From Hippasteria phrygiana (taxonomy: Eukaryota; Echinodermata; Asteroidea; Valvatida; Goniasteridae): 64,000 nt of DNA. Both the position numbers and the translations under genes were made by a program. The notes below the pieces were generated by a model, which worked only from the letters and a program-made list of their open reading frames with translations, ran no database searches and had not been told where the DNA came from. The first letter of the stretch is position 1, and each line of letters begins with the position of its first letter. This document shows, piece by piece, positions 1 through 10,969 of this stretch. The DNA lies in assembly GCA_037893225.1 (NCBI GenBank), contig JAZGUH010000625.1, positions 1 through 64,000 of the forward strand, written 5' to 3'.

Positions 1-61
1 ACACTGACCTGTTTAAAGTTTTGTGTGGAAAAAACAAAGGGAGGAATGCTGATCTGAACGT

Positions 62-200
62 ATGGTCAGGGAACCAGATTCCCTGACCCCTACGTTCAGA
101 CAAAAACGGAGCAATTTACAGACGTCTGGGAATTATCAGGTCAGGGAACCAGACTATTTCCAACGTTGGTCGGGCCGACGACTATATATGAACCAATGCC
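62..200 (+). repeat. Copy 1 of a dispersed repeat with a GGTTCCCTGACC end
   Basis: The segment starts with a hairpin whose arms GGTCAGGGAA (64-73) and TTCCCTGACC (79-88) are exact inverted repeats. The block ACGGAGCAATTTA followed by GGGAATTATCAGGTC recurs in the same order at 9510-9615 and 12268-12390. This copy is the most diverged and lacks the long palindrome around TCGGCCGA seen in the other two. No coding potential is visible; it is probably a small non-autonomous transposon. Confidence 0.6.
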
Positions 201-354
201 CCAAAATCACTCTAAGGATTATTCAACACTATATATTCTCATGAATTGGTTGACGGATTGAGCTAAAACTTTTTCGGGTATATTTCATGTACAAAAAGTG
301 TCTGCAACTGTGTCGTGCTATGTCATAAAAAAGAGCTTCACGCCACCCCTACCC

Positions 355-505
355 AATAAAATAATATTAAAGGGACACCCAATTGGGATACAAAAAGCCT
401 TCGTCCTAAAATTGCTATGGTTGAAAAGGTCATTCAAAAGTAGATTATAATAATTTACACGACCATCCCTTGAAAATGCACTGAAAATCATCCACATTAT
501 ACACA
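355..505 (+). repeat. Half copy of a TTAA-flanked foldback element
   Basis: TTAAAGGGACACCCAATTGGG-like sequence leads into a block containing AAAGTAGATTATAATAATT and CGACCATCCCTTGAAAATGC. The same blocks occur in both arms of the foldback at 10970-11321 and in the half copy at 57418-57600. Only one arm is recognisable here. Confidence 0.55.
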
Positions 506-1212
506 AAACAATTCGGGGACGCAGTTTGGCAAAAAGAGTCGGGACCGTTGGAATTCAGAGATTTGCTTGCGTACAAGCTGCACTGAATGCATGGATGTCA
601 ATGATTCTGGTTTCCCTCATTTCTCCGTAAATGTTGGTAGAATTATTGTAATTAGACCTTGGAAATTAGGTAATAAAACCAAAGAGATCAAATTTGGGGG
701 GATTTCAGTGCAATGTGTGATTTTAATATCCTGTCTAAAGTCGCGCCACTTGCTTTGAATACTAATAAGAATTCATATTTTGACCAAATCACCTTTGATT
801 GAAATCCGATCCCTCTGCCACCACTATAAATACACAGACGATAATTCCACCCAGTCACGGGAAATTCGCCGAAATTTGGCGGACGTGAAGGTATTTACGA
901 CGGCTCTTATCTTCCACCCGCCGTGACAGCATAAAATGAGGTCCAGCCCGTATTATTGCACTACCAATTACTAACGCCAACATAATACGTTCAGGCGAGT
1001 TTGACTCGTTTCGCTTTGACTCGAGATACTGAATGTTGTATGCTATACTGTACAGGCTGCTAAATTACTTTTTGTTGGCAACTTGCCAAGCGTGGCCCCG
1101 CGCTTAAATTTGATGGATTTACTGGTCGATGCAATTAAGACCACATATTAACTGATACCTGTAACTCTGTAACTGATATTGCAACAGGTGCAAAATACAG
1201 TGTCTTGAAACT
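506..1212. other. Unassigned intergenic sequence
   Basis: No convincing open frame, RNA gene or repeat was recognised. Short open frames here have no family-like motifs. Confidence 0.5.
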
Positions 1213-1520
1213 AGAGCTGTAATCAAGTCATCAAAAGTGTATCTCAAGTCAATCACAAGTCAGTAAGTCAATTACGAGTCAAATCACATGTCAAATCACA
1301 AGCCAATCACAAGTCATCACAAGTCAATCACAAGTCAGTTCACCACGTCAATCACATGTCAATTCACAGTCAATCAATAAGTCAATACCAGGTCATCACA
1401 AGTCAATCACAAGTCAATCACGAGTGAATTCACAAGTCAATCACAAGCCAATTTCAAGTTATATCACTAGTCAATTGCAAATCCATGACAAGTCTTTCAC
1501 AAGTCACCTAGCAAGTACAG
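1213..1520 (+). repeat. Degenerate minisatellite of CAAGTCAATCA units
   Basis: About 300 bp is built from imperfect units of roughly 9 to 12 bases of the type CACAAGTCAAT, with many one-base changes and small length shifts (CATGTCAAT, CACGTCAAT, CAAGCCAAT). A single inverse unit (GATTGACTTGTGATAG) sits at 1642-1657, outside the array. The array has no reading frame of note. Confidence 0.85.
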
Positions 1521-2490
1521 ACGCAAGTTTGTCACAAACTGTTCAAATGAACTGACAAAAGCACTCCTTTGTCATTGTTCATCTCCCGTACGGTACCGGT
1601 AGCTCAGTGAGCTAACTTCTGAATGATTAGTGATTTCATTTTTTGATTGACTTGTGATAGACTTGATAACAACAGTTTCAAACTACTGGAAATCTTCTCT
1701 TCTTAATTTGTTTCACACCAAAACGAAGCCATAGAAACGCATGTTTATACCACGGAGCCCCTGCTCCATACTTAGGCATATACGCCATCCCCTCCCTTTT
1801 CTGAATAGGTTCATCTTTTCTATTTTCCACCTATGTTGAAAAAAAATATCCTGCGTGTGCGGACTGGAAGGTCACACGAAAGTGGTTTATATAGTTTTAT
1901 ACTATGGTCCCTTGCCACCCCTCCTTTCTTCTCCGAGCTAGCTATGCATTGTACATAGCCTACGACTATTGTGTTGGACTGTGTTTTGTAGACATGTTAC
2001 GACATGTGATCTGTAACGAGGAACTGTTATAAACCCCAACCTCCTTTTGGATCCACTTGACATTCAAATCAAAACTCGCCAAACTGCAAAATGTCGGTAA
2101 AACATCCGGAACGGAAGACCCGTCTGTCCAAAATAATCGTCTATATTTAGCCAAATCTGATTTATTTTAACGCACGGGATTTTTTTTTCAATTGACACCA
2201 TAATAACTCCTCCAGAAATAATCACAAACCAAACTTCCTGTCGGGAAAATGTCTTCTCGCTGCAATTAATGAATGAACCTACGTCATTGCGCTCTGGAAA
2301 AAAATGACAGTAAGCTATTTTTAGCTCCATGTCTGCACCTGCCTGAAGGCTGCTCATAAATTATCAGGATCAGTGGTTCCCCCCAGAGGGCCATGGTAAG
2401 TCAATCCCGCCGGAAAACATCTTGTAAGGGACTACATGGGTACCAAATGGGACCCTCGTCTCTATTTTTGTAGGGACCATTTCTCGTTTA
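1521..2490. other. Unassigned intergenic sequence
   Basis: No gene recognised. Overlapping minus-strand open frames near 1966-2357 are short and have no recognisable motif. Confidence 0.5.
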
Positions 2491-2537
2491 GGAAGAGCAT
2501 GGAGGAAGGAATATATTCCTTCCTCCATGGGAAGAGC
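2491..2537. mobile_element. 31-bp palindromic mini-insertion flanked by 8-bp direct repeats
   Basis: CATGGAGGAAGGAATA (2498-2513) is followed immediately by its exact reverse complement (2514-2529), a perfect 32-bp palindrome. The direct repeat GGAAGAGC stands at 2491-2498 and again at 2530-2537, as a target-site duplication would. A related structure with a different 7-bp direct repeat is at 14430-14474. Together they suggest a minimal foldback insertion rather than a chance palindrome. Confidence 0.65.
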
Positions 2538-3392
2538 AACAAGGCACCCACTTCAAAAGTCGATATTTTTGACTAGTTGAGGGCTCTGTCCAATTACATT
2601 CTGGTGGTACACGTGTATACATAAAACAAAATCTGAACTTAATTCAAGGTGTTGGTATACATTTAACAATCTCTGTATTTCTTTCTTGGAGTAAGACTAC
2701 CGGTACTAAATCTGTTCATTTTCTTCAATAAAAGTTTGTTTAATATTGCTTACCGGTACATCCTTTTAAAAAATAGAGGCCAGTTACAGCGCCATCGGTC
2801 GGTCAAGAATAATTATGGCCTATAAGAACGGAACTTTTACAGTTCTATTGTATAGTTTTCTTGCTGCATTTTTCTAGCGTTAGTCATGGTGTACTTCCAG
2901 TGGTGCTCTAACCTCGCATACTCTGTATGGAAATATGAACAAAAGATGCCCACAGGATGCAGGAACAGTGAACGTTATCTGGACTTGCCCACGTCCACGC
3001 AACGTTTCCCCTCTCTGAAAAACAGGGTTATTCTGTCGCAAAATGAACGGGAACACGGGGATCACGATCAAAAATTCGGGTTAAAAGAGCGTTGAGTGTC
3101 GGAGGTTGGCGTTTTTATTAACTATGTAAAAATATAAAGAATGTCCACACACTACATGTATATGTAGCCTAAGGTTAGTATGTACAGGTTATCAATTACA
3201 TCTGAGGGACTTGGCACAATAGGGGATTAGTTATTACAATACAACTGGAGGACCTTGGCCCAAGTCCTCTGTATATACATGTAGTGTTTCATGTACAATA
3301 CTTGTTGAGAAAAAAAGTTTCAGGTCCAAACAATTGGGAACAATTGAAGAGAAACAGCTTGAGTCCTGAGTAGTATAGTAAAACACGACTGG
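2538..3392. other. Unassigned intergenic sequence
   Basis: Contains only short open frames on both strands of the same segment (2880-3095), none recognisable. A pair of inverted ACTACATGTATAT-like arms lies near 3149 and 3272. Confidence 0.5.
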
Positions 3393-3394
3393 GT

Positions 3395-3440
<46 letters not shown>
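3393..3440. repeat. (GT)n followed by a run of 32 G
   Basis: A short GT microsatellite (3393-3408) passes directly into an uninterrupted G run at 3409-3440. Length of such runs is unreliable in most sequencing chemistries. Confidence 0.95.
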
Positions 3441-3442
<2 letters not shown>

Positions 3443-4889
3443 GTAATCGCTATCGCACCCCGGACTGAACCCTAATCCTTTCCCATTTGAGATTCACTTA
3501 CATTGCGGTCGAAAGTTTACGCCGCAGTTCTGCAAACAAATTCCCAGTTCATCCCGAAGCTCTGAACTAAAATACCGTGAACTAAATAATTGTGCACGAG
3601 GAAGGACTTATAGATAGTTTAATTGATATACTGAGAATTTACAACAGAGAAAAAGCAAGAAACAGAAGAGCTCAATGAACAACACTTTCGACCGCATCTT
3701 TATGCCCAATTGTATTTTTGCTCAGGTCAAGGTTAAAGTTAGGGCCAACAACTTCAGCTTTTCAAGCTCTCTCAACAAAGTTTATAAATTGCTTTTTGGC
3801 TGGTCTTGTCAATACCGCTGGCCACACATTATTTTGTTTACAGCTGCAATATAACATAATATATAATTGTTTCCTCTTTGCTTCTGCTTTTAGGTTTTGT
3901 TCATTTTTAAGCATGACAGATTTGTATCATTTCCACTCGAAAGATGTACAGCATTGCCACGATTTCGCAGCCCCTGGATCTCGTGCAACTAAAAGAGGTC
4001 AACGGACACACGATTAGGCCGACAGAACTGTTAAAAATGGCAAGCATCGTTTATATCATGGAGAATGTTAAAGAAGAGGAATTGGCGGGGTTCAGTTAAC
4101 TAAGCCACAATGCTATTGGAACTACAAGTGCTCACGTTCTACTTTTGGTATGTTTTTGTTGAGCAACCTGTTGTTATTTGGCATATCTGTCTGAAATAGA
4201 AACCCTAAATCCACCCTTTCATCGTTGCGCCGCGGCACGTGCTGCTCGCGGGCATGAGCTCAGCGGGAACGACTCCCCAAGTTTCCCCCTGGGTGCCTGG
4301 AGTTTAACCGGCCCCGCAACGAACGGCAGGTGTGCCGACGGCTTAAAGTGGGCACGAGGCCCTGTAACCCAACACTGCTAGGCGGCGCCTGATTAAATCC
4401 CGAAGGACTTTATTTCTTTCACGATTGAAGCCAGTCCCGGACCTTTTCTCCCTCTTTATGAATACAATGGTGTTAAGTGGGTACCCAGTTCTACGGAGCC
4501 CTGGAGGTGCCGTCTGACTTGGTGATATCCCAAGACAGTTTACCAAGGAATGACATTATCTCGGAATGACCAGAGGCGTAGATAGAGAGAGTCGATAACT
4601 TGTGACTTTGAGTCAAAGATGGCTTGATGGCAATGTGTACATTGGAGCGTGTGGCTATTGTTTAACCATGTGCACTGATGCGTAATCGACATGTTTGGTC
4701 CGACGTTTGGGACCCCTCATGTTGCAACTCTCCCTATCTACGGTTCTGCGAATGACAACACCTTAAAAGTCTTCCTGAGAATATTTATCATGGGATGACG
4801 ATATTAAGGAAAGTCAAATGAATAATGTTGATGGTTCCTTTAAGAAACAGGGGAGCCTTCAGGATGTCGTCATCTTAAAGGTCCAGCGA
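3441..4889. other. Unassigned sequence with a GC-richer patch
   Basis: The patch at about 4210-4400 is CpG-richer than its surroundings but has no splice-site-bounded open frame or family motif that I recognise. The rest is AT-rich and featureless. Confidence 0.45.
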
Positions 4890-5100
4890 AATGGAAATTG
4901 TTCCGAAAGACATTTTTAGCAGTGGGAGACTTTTGAGACGCTGGTGGCAGCAGACATGCTAGTCCTTTCATTATTCTCTCCAGTCGTGCGCATGCGCAGA
5001 ACTACGCGCGCATGCTCAAACCTAGCAAAAAGGTTCTGCATGTCAGCTGCCGGCCACCGTCCCAAAAGTCTCCTGTTATGAATGCCTGTCAGAACTGTGT
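4890..5100. mobile_element. Foldback element with an NRF1-like core
   Basis: GGAGACTTTTGAGACGCTGG (4925-4944) and GGCAGCAGACATGC correspond, in inverted orientation, to the block at 5039-5073 that reads GCATGTCAGCTGCCGG then CCGTCCCAAAAGTCTCC. The loop carries GTGCGCATGCGCAG and CGCGCGCATGC, both close to the NRF1 site GCGCATGCGC. Ends are set by eye. It is most likely a non-autonomous DNA transposon; promoter activity is conjecture. Confidence 0.6.
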
Positions 5101-5279
5101 AAAAAAAAGAAAAAAACCTTTTGGACTTATAATAAATTGTATGGATTCTTTTTGACTACGTATTCAAAATGTTAAAGCCATTTCCTTATATGGGAGGGTG
5201 CTGTTGCTATGATGTCACCAAGGCACTTACAGAGATTGCTTAAAGGGGCATAAAACACATGCAGAATGGCAAGGCAAAG

Positions 5280-5490
5280 ATTGAAAGGGATTGTAAAGTG
5301 TGGAGAGATATACCGTACCCTGTGGAGACATGAAAACAATAGAGACAAAGGGACTGAATAGGTCTCCACAGGGCAATTATATGGGTTAGGTTGTCTCCAC
5401 AAGGAATTGTGTGTACAAAGTCTATGGGGGTTTGCTTAAGTACAGGGACAAAGGGGAGAACAATGCCATGTCTCCACAGGGATGCAAACA
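5280..5490. repeat. Cluster of TCTCCACAGG motifs
   Basis: TGTGGAGAC occurs once (about 5331) and its complement GTCTCCACA three times (about 5362, 5393, 5469) in 150 bases. The segment also contains TGTACAAAGTCTATGGG, found again at the unit ends of the 37-43 kb array. It joins directly to the next repeat and may be part of the same larger element. Confidence 0.5.
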
Positions 5491-5496
5491 CGCGTT

Positions 5497-5892
5497 TGTG
5501 TGTGTGAGTTTGTATATGCCGGCAATCGTGGACCTAGGACAAAAGAATTCGAGCGTAGACAAAGGGGTCCACGTTTGACCTAACGTCCACGATTGAAAAT
5601 CGTGTACAAAACCAATGGGAGGCCTTCCGAAAAAGTTAGAGTATAAACAAAAGAGGAACAATGGGAGGTCCACGATTGCACCCGTTTACATGACTGTGTG
5701 TGTGTGTGTGTGTGCGTTTGTATAGCTATTCAGACCGTGGACCTTTAACAAAGAGGACAATAGGGTCCGCGATTGTGTCAAGGTCCACGATTGAAAATCG
5801 TGTACAAAACCAATGGGAGGCCTTCCAAAAAAAGTTAAAGTACAAACAAAAGAGGGACAATAGGAGGTCCCCGATTGCACCCGTTTACACAC
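5497..5892 (+). repeat. Two tandem copies of the CAATCGTGGAC repeat family
   Basis: Each copy of roughly 190 bp has CGTGGACC near its left end, GTCCACGATTGAAAATCGTG in the middle (itself a small palindrome, CACGATT and AATCGTG), ACCAATGGGAGGCCTTCC, and GGTCCACGATTGCACCCG (or CCCCGATTGCACCCG) at its right end. The first copy spans about 5497-5695 and the second about 5712-5892, separated by a GT microsatellite. Relatives are at 9070, 19284, 59870 and 60466. Open frames across them are by-products of the repeat. Confidence 0.8.
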
Positions 5893-6689
5893 TTGTGTGT
5901 ATGGTGCGGGTCTATAAGTTCTTCAATTTCCATCACGGAGAATCTTGAAGTCAAATTATTAGATTACGGCGACATTTTACTCGGAGGATGTCGTTATATC
6001 CTCAGATACAATAAGTTAAAATCCTAATGGCAGCTCCAGGTGGCACCTCCAGATCGCCGTAGAGATGCATATCGAGCATGATTGATTAAGGTTTGGGGAC
6101 TTAGTTACTTTTCCAGTCTAGGTCCCAAACGGCCTTCACCGTGTAACATTCGAACATTCGAGGGATGCACGGGAACTTGCACGGCAGGCACGGGCCCATG
6201 AAGGAAGGCACGTACCTTCGCCAAACCCGCCGACAACCTGTCAAAATGCCACCCCTTGAGCTGCAATCAGTCTATTGTCCTGCCCGGTTGACAAAAAGTA
6301 GAGCACAGACCAACACGTCAAGGAAGCACAATATTACTTTGATTTGACACATATTGTGAAATGGAGACACAGGGTTCCTACACCCCACTTCACCCTTTTC
6401 AGCATTAGGGAAGTTCACATTACCCGCTGCTGTCTTTCTCTTTCTTCGTTTTTGTATAAGTGACAAAGCAATTACTCTTGTTTGTCTAACATTGAAAGGA
6501 TGTATACTCGTGATGAAATTACCGACAGACTGTCAATCCATACGCTTGATGGTAGATTGAGACTTTTTGTTTGGTATGGGAAGTCAGTAAATTGAGCTGC
6601 GGACCTTGTATATAGAGACAACGAACATGCAGAATGAGCTGCGCAAAAATCATGAAAACGCAGAGCGCTCGTATTTTATAGAAACGGAA
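5893..6689. other. Unassigned intergenic sequence
   Basis: No gene, RNA or clear repeat recognised. Confidence 0.5.
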
Positions 6690-6985
6690 CTAATGATAAT
6701 GTAGATTTGTAAAGCGCACATATCCACCATGATCATAGTGCTCAGGGCGCAACATCATTACCCCTGCTCATCGGGCCTATATCATTTCTGAAACCTATTC
6801 AGCCAGGCCCTGGGGAGTATACAGACCTGGCTGCACGTAAGCGAACATGGGCTATTAAAAAGAAACACATAACCACCACCGCTACTCATTTACGCTTGGG
6901 TGGAGAAAAGCAACTTGTGGCAAAGTGTCTTGCTCAAGGACACATCACCATGACCCCCTAACTAGAATCGAACCCACAATCTGTA
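6690..6985 (-). mobile_element. tRNA-derived SINE-like element, degenerate
   Basis: On the minus strand TGTGGGTTCGATTCTAG (rc of 6969-6985 region) matches a pol III B box (GGTTCGANNC), followed by the block whose plus-strand form is AGTGTCTTGCTCAAGGACAC. The far end has AAAGCGCACATATCCACC and GTGCTCAGGGCGC, a combination I know from interspersed repeats of marine deuterostomes. A related fragment is at 58420-58545. No intact A box was located, so activity is unlikely. Confidence 0.5.
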
Positions 6986-8016
6986 GTATCACCAAGATTT
7001 TGGGTCCGAATAAGACACATTCCTCCATGGTCCGACACACGAGGACACAGCGCTCCAATGGTGACAAAACCAAACATTTGCTACTGTACATCAAAGGGGT
7101 TATCACATTTTTACTAAAAATAGATTTGACTACAACAAACTGTAGCCCAATGTTTGCCATAACTATAAATGTATAAAATGTAACATATTTTTCGATACTG
7201 TCATATTATACTTCTTCGGATTTTGTGGTTGTCATGCAACAAACCAGTTATGATATCTCGAATTTTAATAACCACGTTCATTTTTTAACCGCCATTATTA
7301 ATTTATGCCTTTATAAGATATGAGAGCATTAGGGCCTATGTAGCTAGTCTTCAGTAACAATTTGAACATTTTCCCGAGAATCGATTCCCTTCAATATAGT
7401 TTGCTACAAATGAGACGTGCTTACCGTCAAGACTACGGTACCTTCCGAGCAGAAATTTAATGACGGAAAACTGCAGTAAAATGAACGTGTTTGTTTTGCC
7501 AAAAATAGTTTCATTTTTTATTCTACTTTCCTTTTCAAATCTTACCTGTAGGTGCACAGTTATATAGGCCCAAAATTAGCTGCACCCACCTGATCACATT
7601 TCGCAAGCTCTGAAGCATTTTTTTCCAGAGAGAGAGAGTTTTGTAGTGGATGGATTGTAAAGATTCAATTGTCCCCACACCTCAGTTCGGGAACGTGAGC
7701 TTCTTATTCCTAACAGCTGGAATAAATTGGCAAGAGAAGAGACTTCACTTAGCCACAGCAGCAAATGAATTTGTTTCTCTCCAAAATGGAGGTTCTTGGG
7801 GTCAGGGTTAAGCACTACTTTTACGGGTTCTCCAAAAGTTACAGGTTAGTGTGACACCCCCATCATCAATTGATAAGAAAGTGAACGATGATACATGTCA
7901 GTCAAGCTTTATTTTTACTGCAGCTTAGCTTCTGAGAGTTTAGATATGATCTGGTTTTTGAAGTTGCGGTATAGGCTATATGCCTACCGGTACCACTGAT
8001 GGAAGTTTGGGGTAGT
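6986..8016. other. Unassigned intergenic sequence
   Basis: Only short open frames without motifs. GTGTGACACCCCCATCA at 7849-7865 is shared with 35898-35914, a hint of another repeat family. Confidence 0.45.
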
Positions 8017-8363
8017 CAGGGGCGGATCCAGGATTGTTTGCAGGGGGAGTTCTGAATTGTTTTCGTACATTTGCTCTAAAAGTTGACGAGCAAAATTTTA
8101 CAAGCGGGGGTGGGGGTGGGAGGGAGACACTTTCTCAACGTTGGTGGCGCCCTTTACCCTCTTTGTTTTGTTCTTACCCCCCGTACACGCAAAATAAGAC
8201 CTTTACAGGGTTTCGCTTTTTTGGGTTTGCAACTTTAGGCGTAGGCCCTTACAAGCACAAAATAAATAAATAAATAAATAAATAACTATATAACAACAAA
8301 TGGCAACGAGCAGGGTGGGGGTTCGACTCTCAACCACCCCCCTCCCCGCTGGATCCGCCCCTG
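8017..8363. mobile_element. hAT-like non-autonomous transposon with 15-bp perfect inverted ends
   Basis: CAGGGGCGGATCCAG (8017-8031) is matched exactly in inverted orientation at 8349-8363. Ends of the type CAGGGG with a perfect short inverted repeat resemble hAT elements. The 8-bp flanks (GGGGTAGT and GCAGTGGC) do not form a clear target duplication, so superfamily is uncertain. The interior of about 317 bp has no transposase; it holds an (AAAT)n microsatellite at 8260-8285 and G-rich and C-rich tracts near the two ends. Confidence 0.7.
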
Positions 8364-9069
8364 GCAGTGGCGTAACTGGAGTGAAACTTCTGGGAGTGTA
8401 CATTTTGTTCTAGGAAATACTGAAAGTAAATGAACTGCGGCTTGTATTATTTAAGCCACTGGTTTGGAGGTGTGCAGCCTTGCAATAGCCGGCCTTTCAT
8501 TTGTTTACTCTTGGTCCACACCTTGTTGGTTTGTCTCGTTGACGGAGATATCTTCAGTCTTCACCTGTCAGCACACGACCGTGTTTTCAACGCGCCCTCC
8601 ATTATCAGCTCATGCCAGGGCCGCCCCGAGCAGGTGACAATTGAATTAACTGGCCACACGACCCAACAATGGCGCGAATAAAACACTCGCGCCTTGGAAA
8701 CAAAAGCTTGGCCCTGTCAAGTCTGGGCACGCGACTCGCCGCTCAAAGTGTTGATTGGATTTTTAGGAGAATTTGGCACGAGTGGGTCACAGAGGGATGT
8801 GAAGATTGGCTTGCTACGGACTGAATCCGCGAGTGGGATGCCACACGGACGGACCACTGATCGATGTCTCTATTTCTTTTCTCTATAGGCTGAAAATGTG
8901 TCCTTCTAGCAAATAAATGACCATGGATTGATCACCCAGTAAATCCAAATTAAGAAAAAATCACGTTCGTTTTTAACTTTTGCTTTTAATTTTTGAATTT
9001 GTTTAATGAAAGCAATGTGGCTACTGTCAAAGGACAGACTGCCTTGAAGGCGTTCGTCCTCAAGTTTCT
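8364..9069. other. Unassigned sequence with an acceptor-like site
   Basis: A pyrimidine-rich tract followed by AG at 8887-8888 resembles a 3' splice site, and GAGCAG/GTGACA at about 8634 resembles a donor, but they bound no recognisable coding frame. Short open frames at 8430-8681 and 8694-8888 show no family motif. Confidence 0.35.
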
Positions 9070-9175
9070 ACGAGTGTGTAAACACCTTCAATCGATGACC
9101 TCCTATTGCCCTCCTATTGTTTGTACTTTAACTTTTTTGGAAGGACCCTCATTAGTTTTGTACAGTTTTCTTGTT
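9070..9175 (-). repeat. Partial copy of the CAATCGTGGAC repeat family
   Basis: GTGTGTAAACACCTTCAATCG, TGTTTGTACTTTAACTTTTT and GGAAGGACCCTCATTAGTTT match, in order, the left part of the copy at 59870-60035. The outer half with the palindromic core is missing. Confidence 0.65.
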
Positions 9176-9339
9176 CCAGTCTTGTTCTACTGAGCCCCAT
9201 ATACAACAAACTAGATCCACTACCCTGTATACCTTGGAATTCTCACTACCGTAAACAAACCACTACTCAGTGTCAGGTTGTTAGGTTGAGAGTTCAAAAG
9301 TGTTGCAACGGAGGAGACCTACGTCCACATTAAAGGTAG

Positions 9340-10610
9340 TATATCGTACCGGTACATCATTTGATTTTGCTGTAATGTTCAGAAATTGGGGGTTAGTATT
9401 TCATAGCGTGATAGCAAATACTGTAACCCTGACCTGTAGTTTTATGTGCATAGATGCTGGGAAAACCGTAGTCTGCGTACGTAGAGAGATCAAATTCTAG
9501 TAGGGCCTAGTCTGGTTCCCTGACCATAGACAAAACGGAGCAATTTATAGAGTTAGGGAATTATCAGGTCGGGGAACTAGATTATTTCTAACGATTGTCG
9601 GCCGACAATCGTTGGAAAACGATATAAATTTAGGCTTTTCTTGAAAACGGCAGTACACCAGGTGCCATGATTTCATAATTCACAGGATGCTTGAGACTGC
9701 TATTTACTTACAGTCTATATAGTACGGTATTTCGTAATAATTCAGTAGTTTTGTTTTTGATGTTTGCAAATGTTGTAGGCCCTATACTACCCGGTACCTT
9801 AAAGATGCTATGTCCTTGCTCTGATTTAAAACAAAAAATATTGGCCTAATGGATCTCTCCCTACAAACGAATTATGGATGAAAACTTTTGAAGGAAAAAG
9901 ACTAGTTTGGTTTTCATAGAATATTGCTGTAATACATGCTACGAGCGAAGATTGCACTATGAATTAAAACTGTAGGAATTAGGAGCGTCCCGCACCAATT
10001 CTAAATTGAAAACTACATCTGTGGCCGATATGTTTGTGGAAAGTCTCATTCGAAGGCTCGTAACTTATCTAATGCTATATACTGGTATCAAATTAACAGT
10101 TCAATCTGAAATTTTATTTCAGGTGTTCCACGTCCAGAAGGCGCGGACACAAAATCTTTAAAGGGACATGTAATGCAGTTCAACTGTACAGTTTTACAGA
10201 TAGAATGATGCCTTAAAATAACACAAACATAATCTATGTGTTTCTTTCCATTTAAAAAGAAATGGAGGTTGATGTTTCCCAATTCTGATGCCTCCATCAT
10301 TTGGCTCTGAATATCAAAATGTGGACAAACATAAAACCAAAAGTGTGTCATTTTAATACTCCCTACAAGGGTCCCAGAGATTTATATGAAGTACCGGTAA
10401 CACTGAAACCAAAACCTGTCCTACGTGTATCCATGTCATAAAAAAAATGATGTATAGCCCCTTTTAAGCATCACCAATAGTTCTTTTTCGTACTTGTCAT
10501 TTCTTGTTTTCGTATTAAAAATGATTTAGTGTATAAATGATGCATTGCATTGCATTCCAACTCAACCTGTAAAATTTCTGGAAAATAAGCTTGTAGTCGT
10601 ATGGCTGCAG
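9340..10610 (+). repeat. Left copy of a diverged segmental duplication
   Basis: Successive blocks recur in the same order at 12110-12965: TTTTGCTGTAATGTTCAGAA, AGCAAATACTGTAAC, ATGCTGGGAAAAC, the GGTTCCCTGAC repeat, CACCAGGTGCCATGATTT, GAGACTGCTATTTAC, TATTTCGTAATAATTCA, CTGTAGGAATTAGGA and CGTATGGCT. The perfect 24-bp palindrome AACGATTGTCGG plus its complement is at 9590-9613. This copy is about 400 bp longer, mainly in its right part. No coding frame. Confidence 0.7.
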
Positions 10611-10969
10611 TTGACATTGGAATGTCAACAAAGTAATCTGACCTGGAACAAACTCTTGATGTCCTACTGCAAAATAAAACCTTAACTACAAAATAAACCT
10701 TGCCCCAGCTTTGTTATTATTATGATGGGAACTCGTCATTTTCCCGGAAGGAAATGATAAATCGTCTTGAACTATTCCTCCATGGAATGGAGGACCGCAG
10801 TCGCCCCCTTTACCCGGAAAGCCGGACCGGAACTGATCTCCCTGAGATGTATACGGGGCAGATCCGGATGGTGTGTGTTTTCTCCGACGTCAGTATACGC
10901 CAACCGTAGAGCTAGCCAATGAAGCATTGTAGCTACCTGGGTTTGGCTGGGCAATAAACCACAACATAA
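10611..10969. other. Unassigned intergenic sequence
   Basis: Contains a near-palindrome TCCTCCATGGAATGGAGGA at about 10777-10795 that resembles the arms of the mini-palindromes at 2499 and 14438 but lacks flanking direct repeats. Confidence 0.4.

Noticed and set aside
1213..1520. Possible CRISPR-like array
   Set aside because: The units are degenerate and contiguous with no unique spacers of constant length; the sequence is eukaryotic.
1590..1625. tRNA-like string GGTAGCTCAGTGAGCTAAC
   Set aside because: It resembles a pol III A box, but no B box (GGTTCGANNC) or acceptor stem follows within tRNA length.
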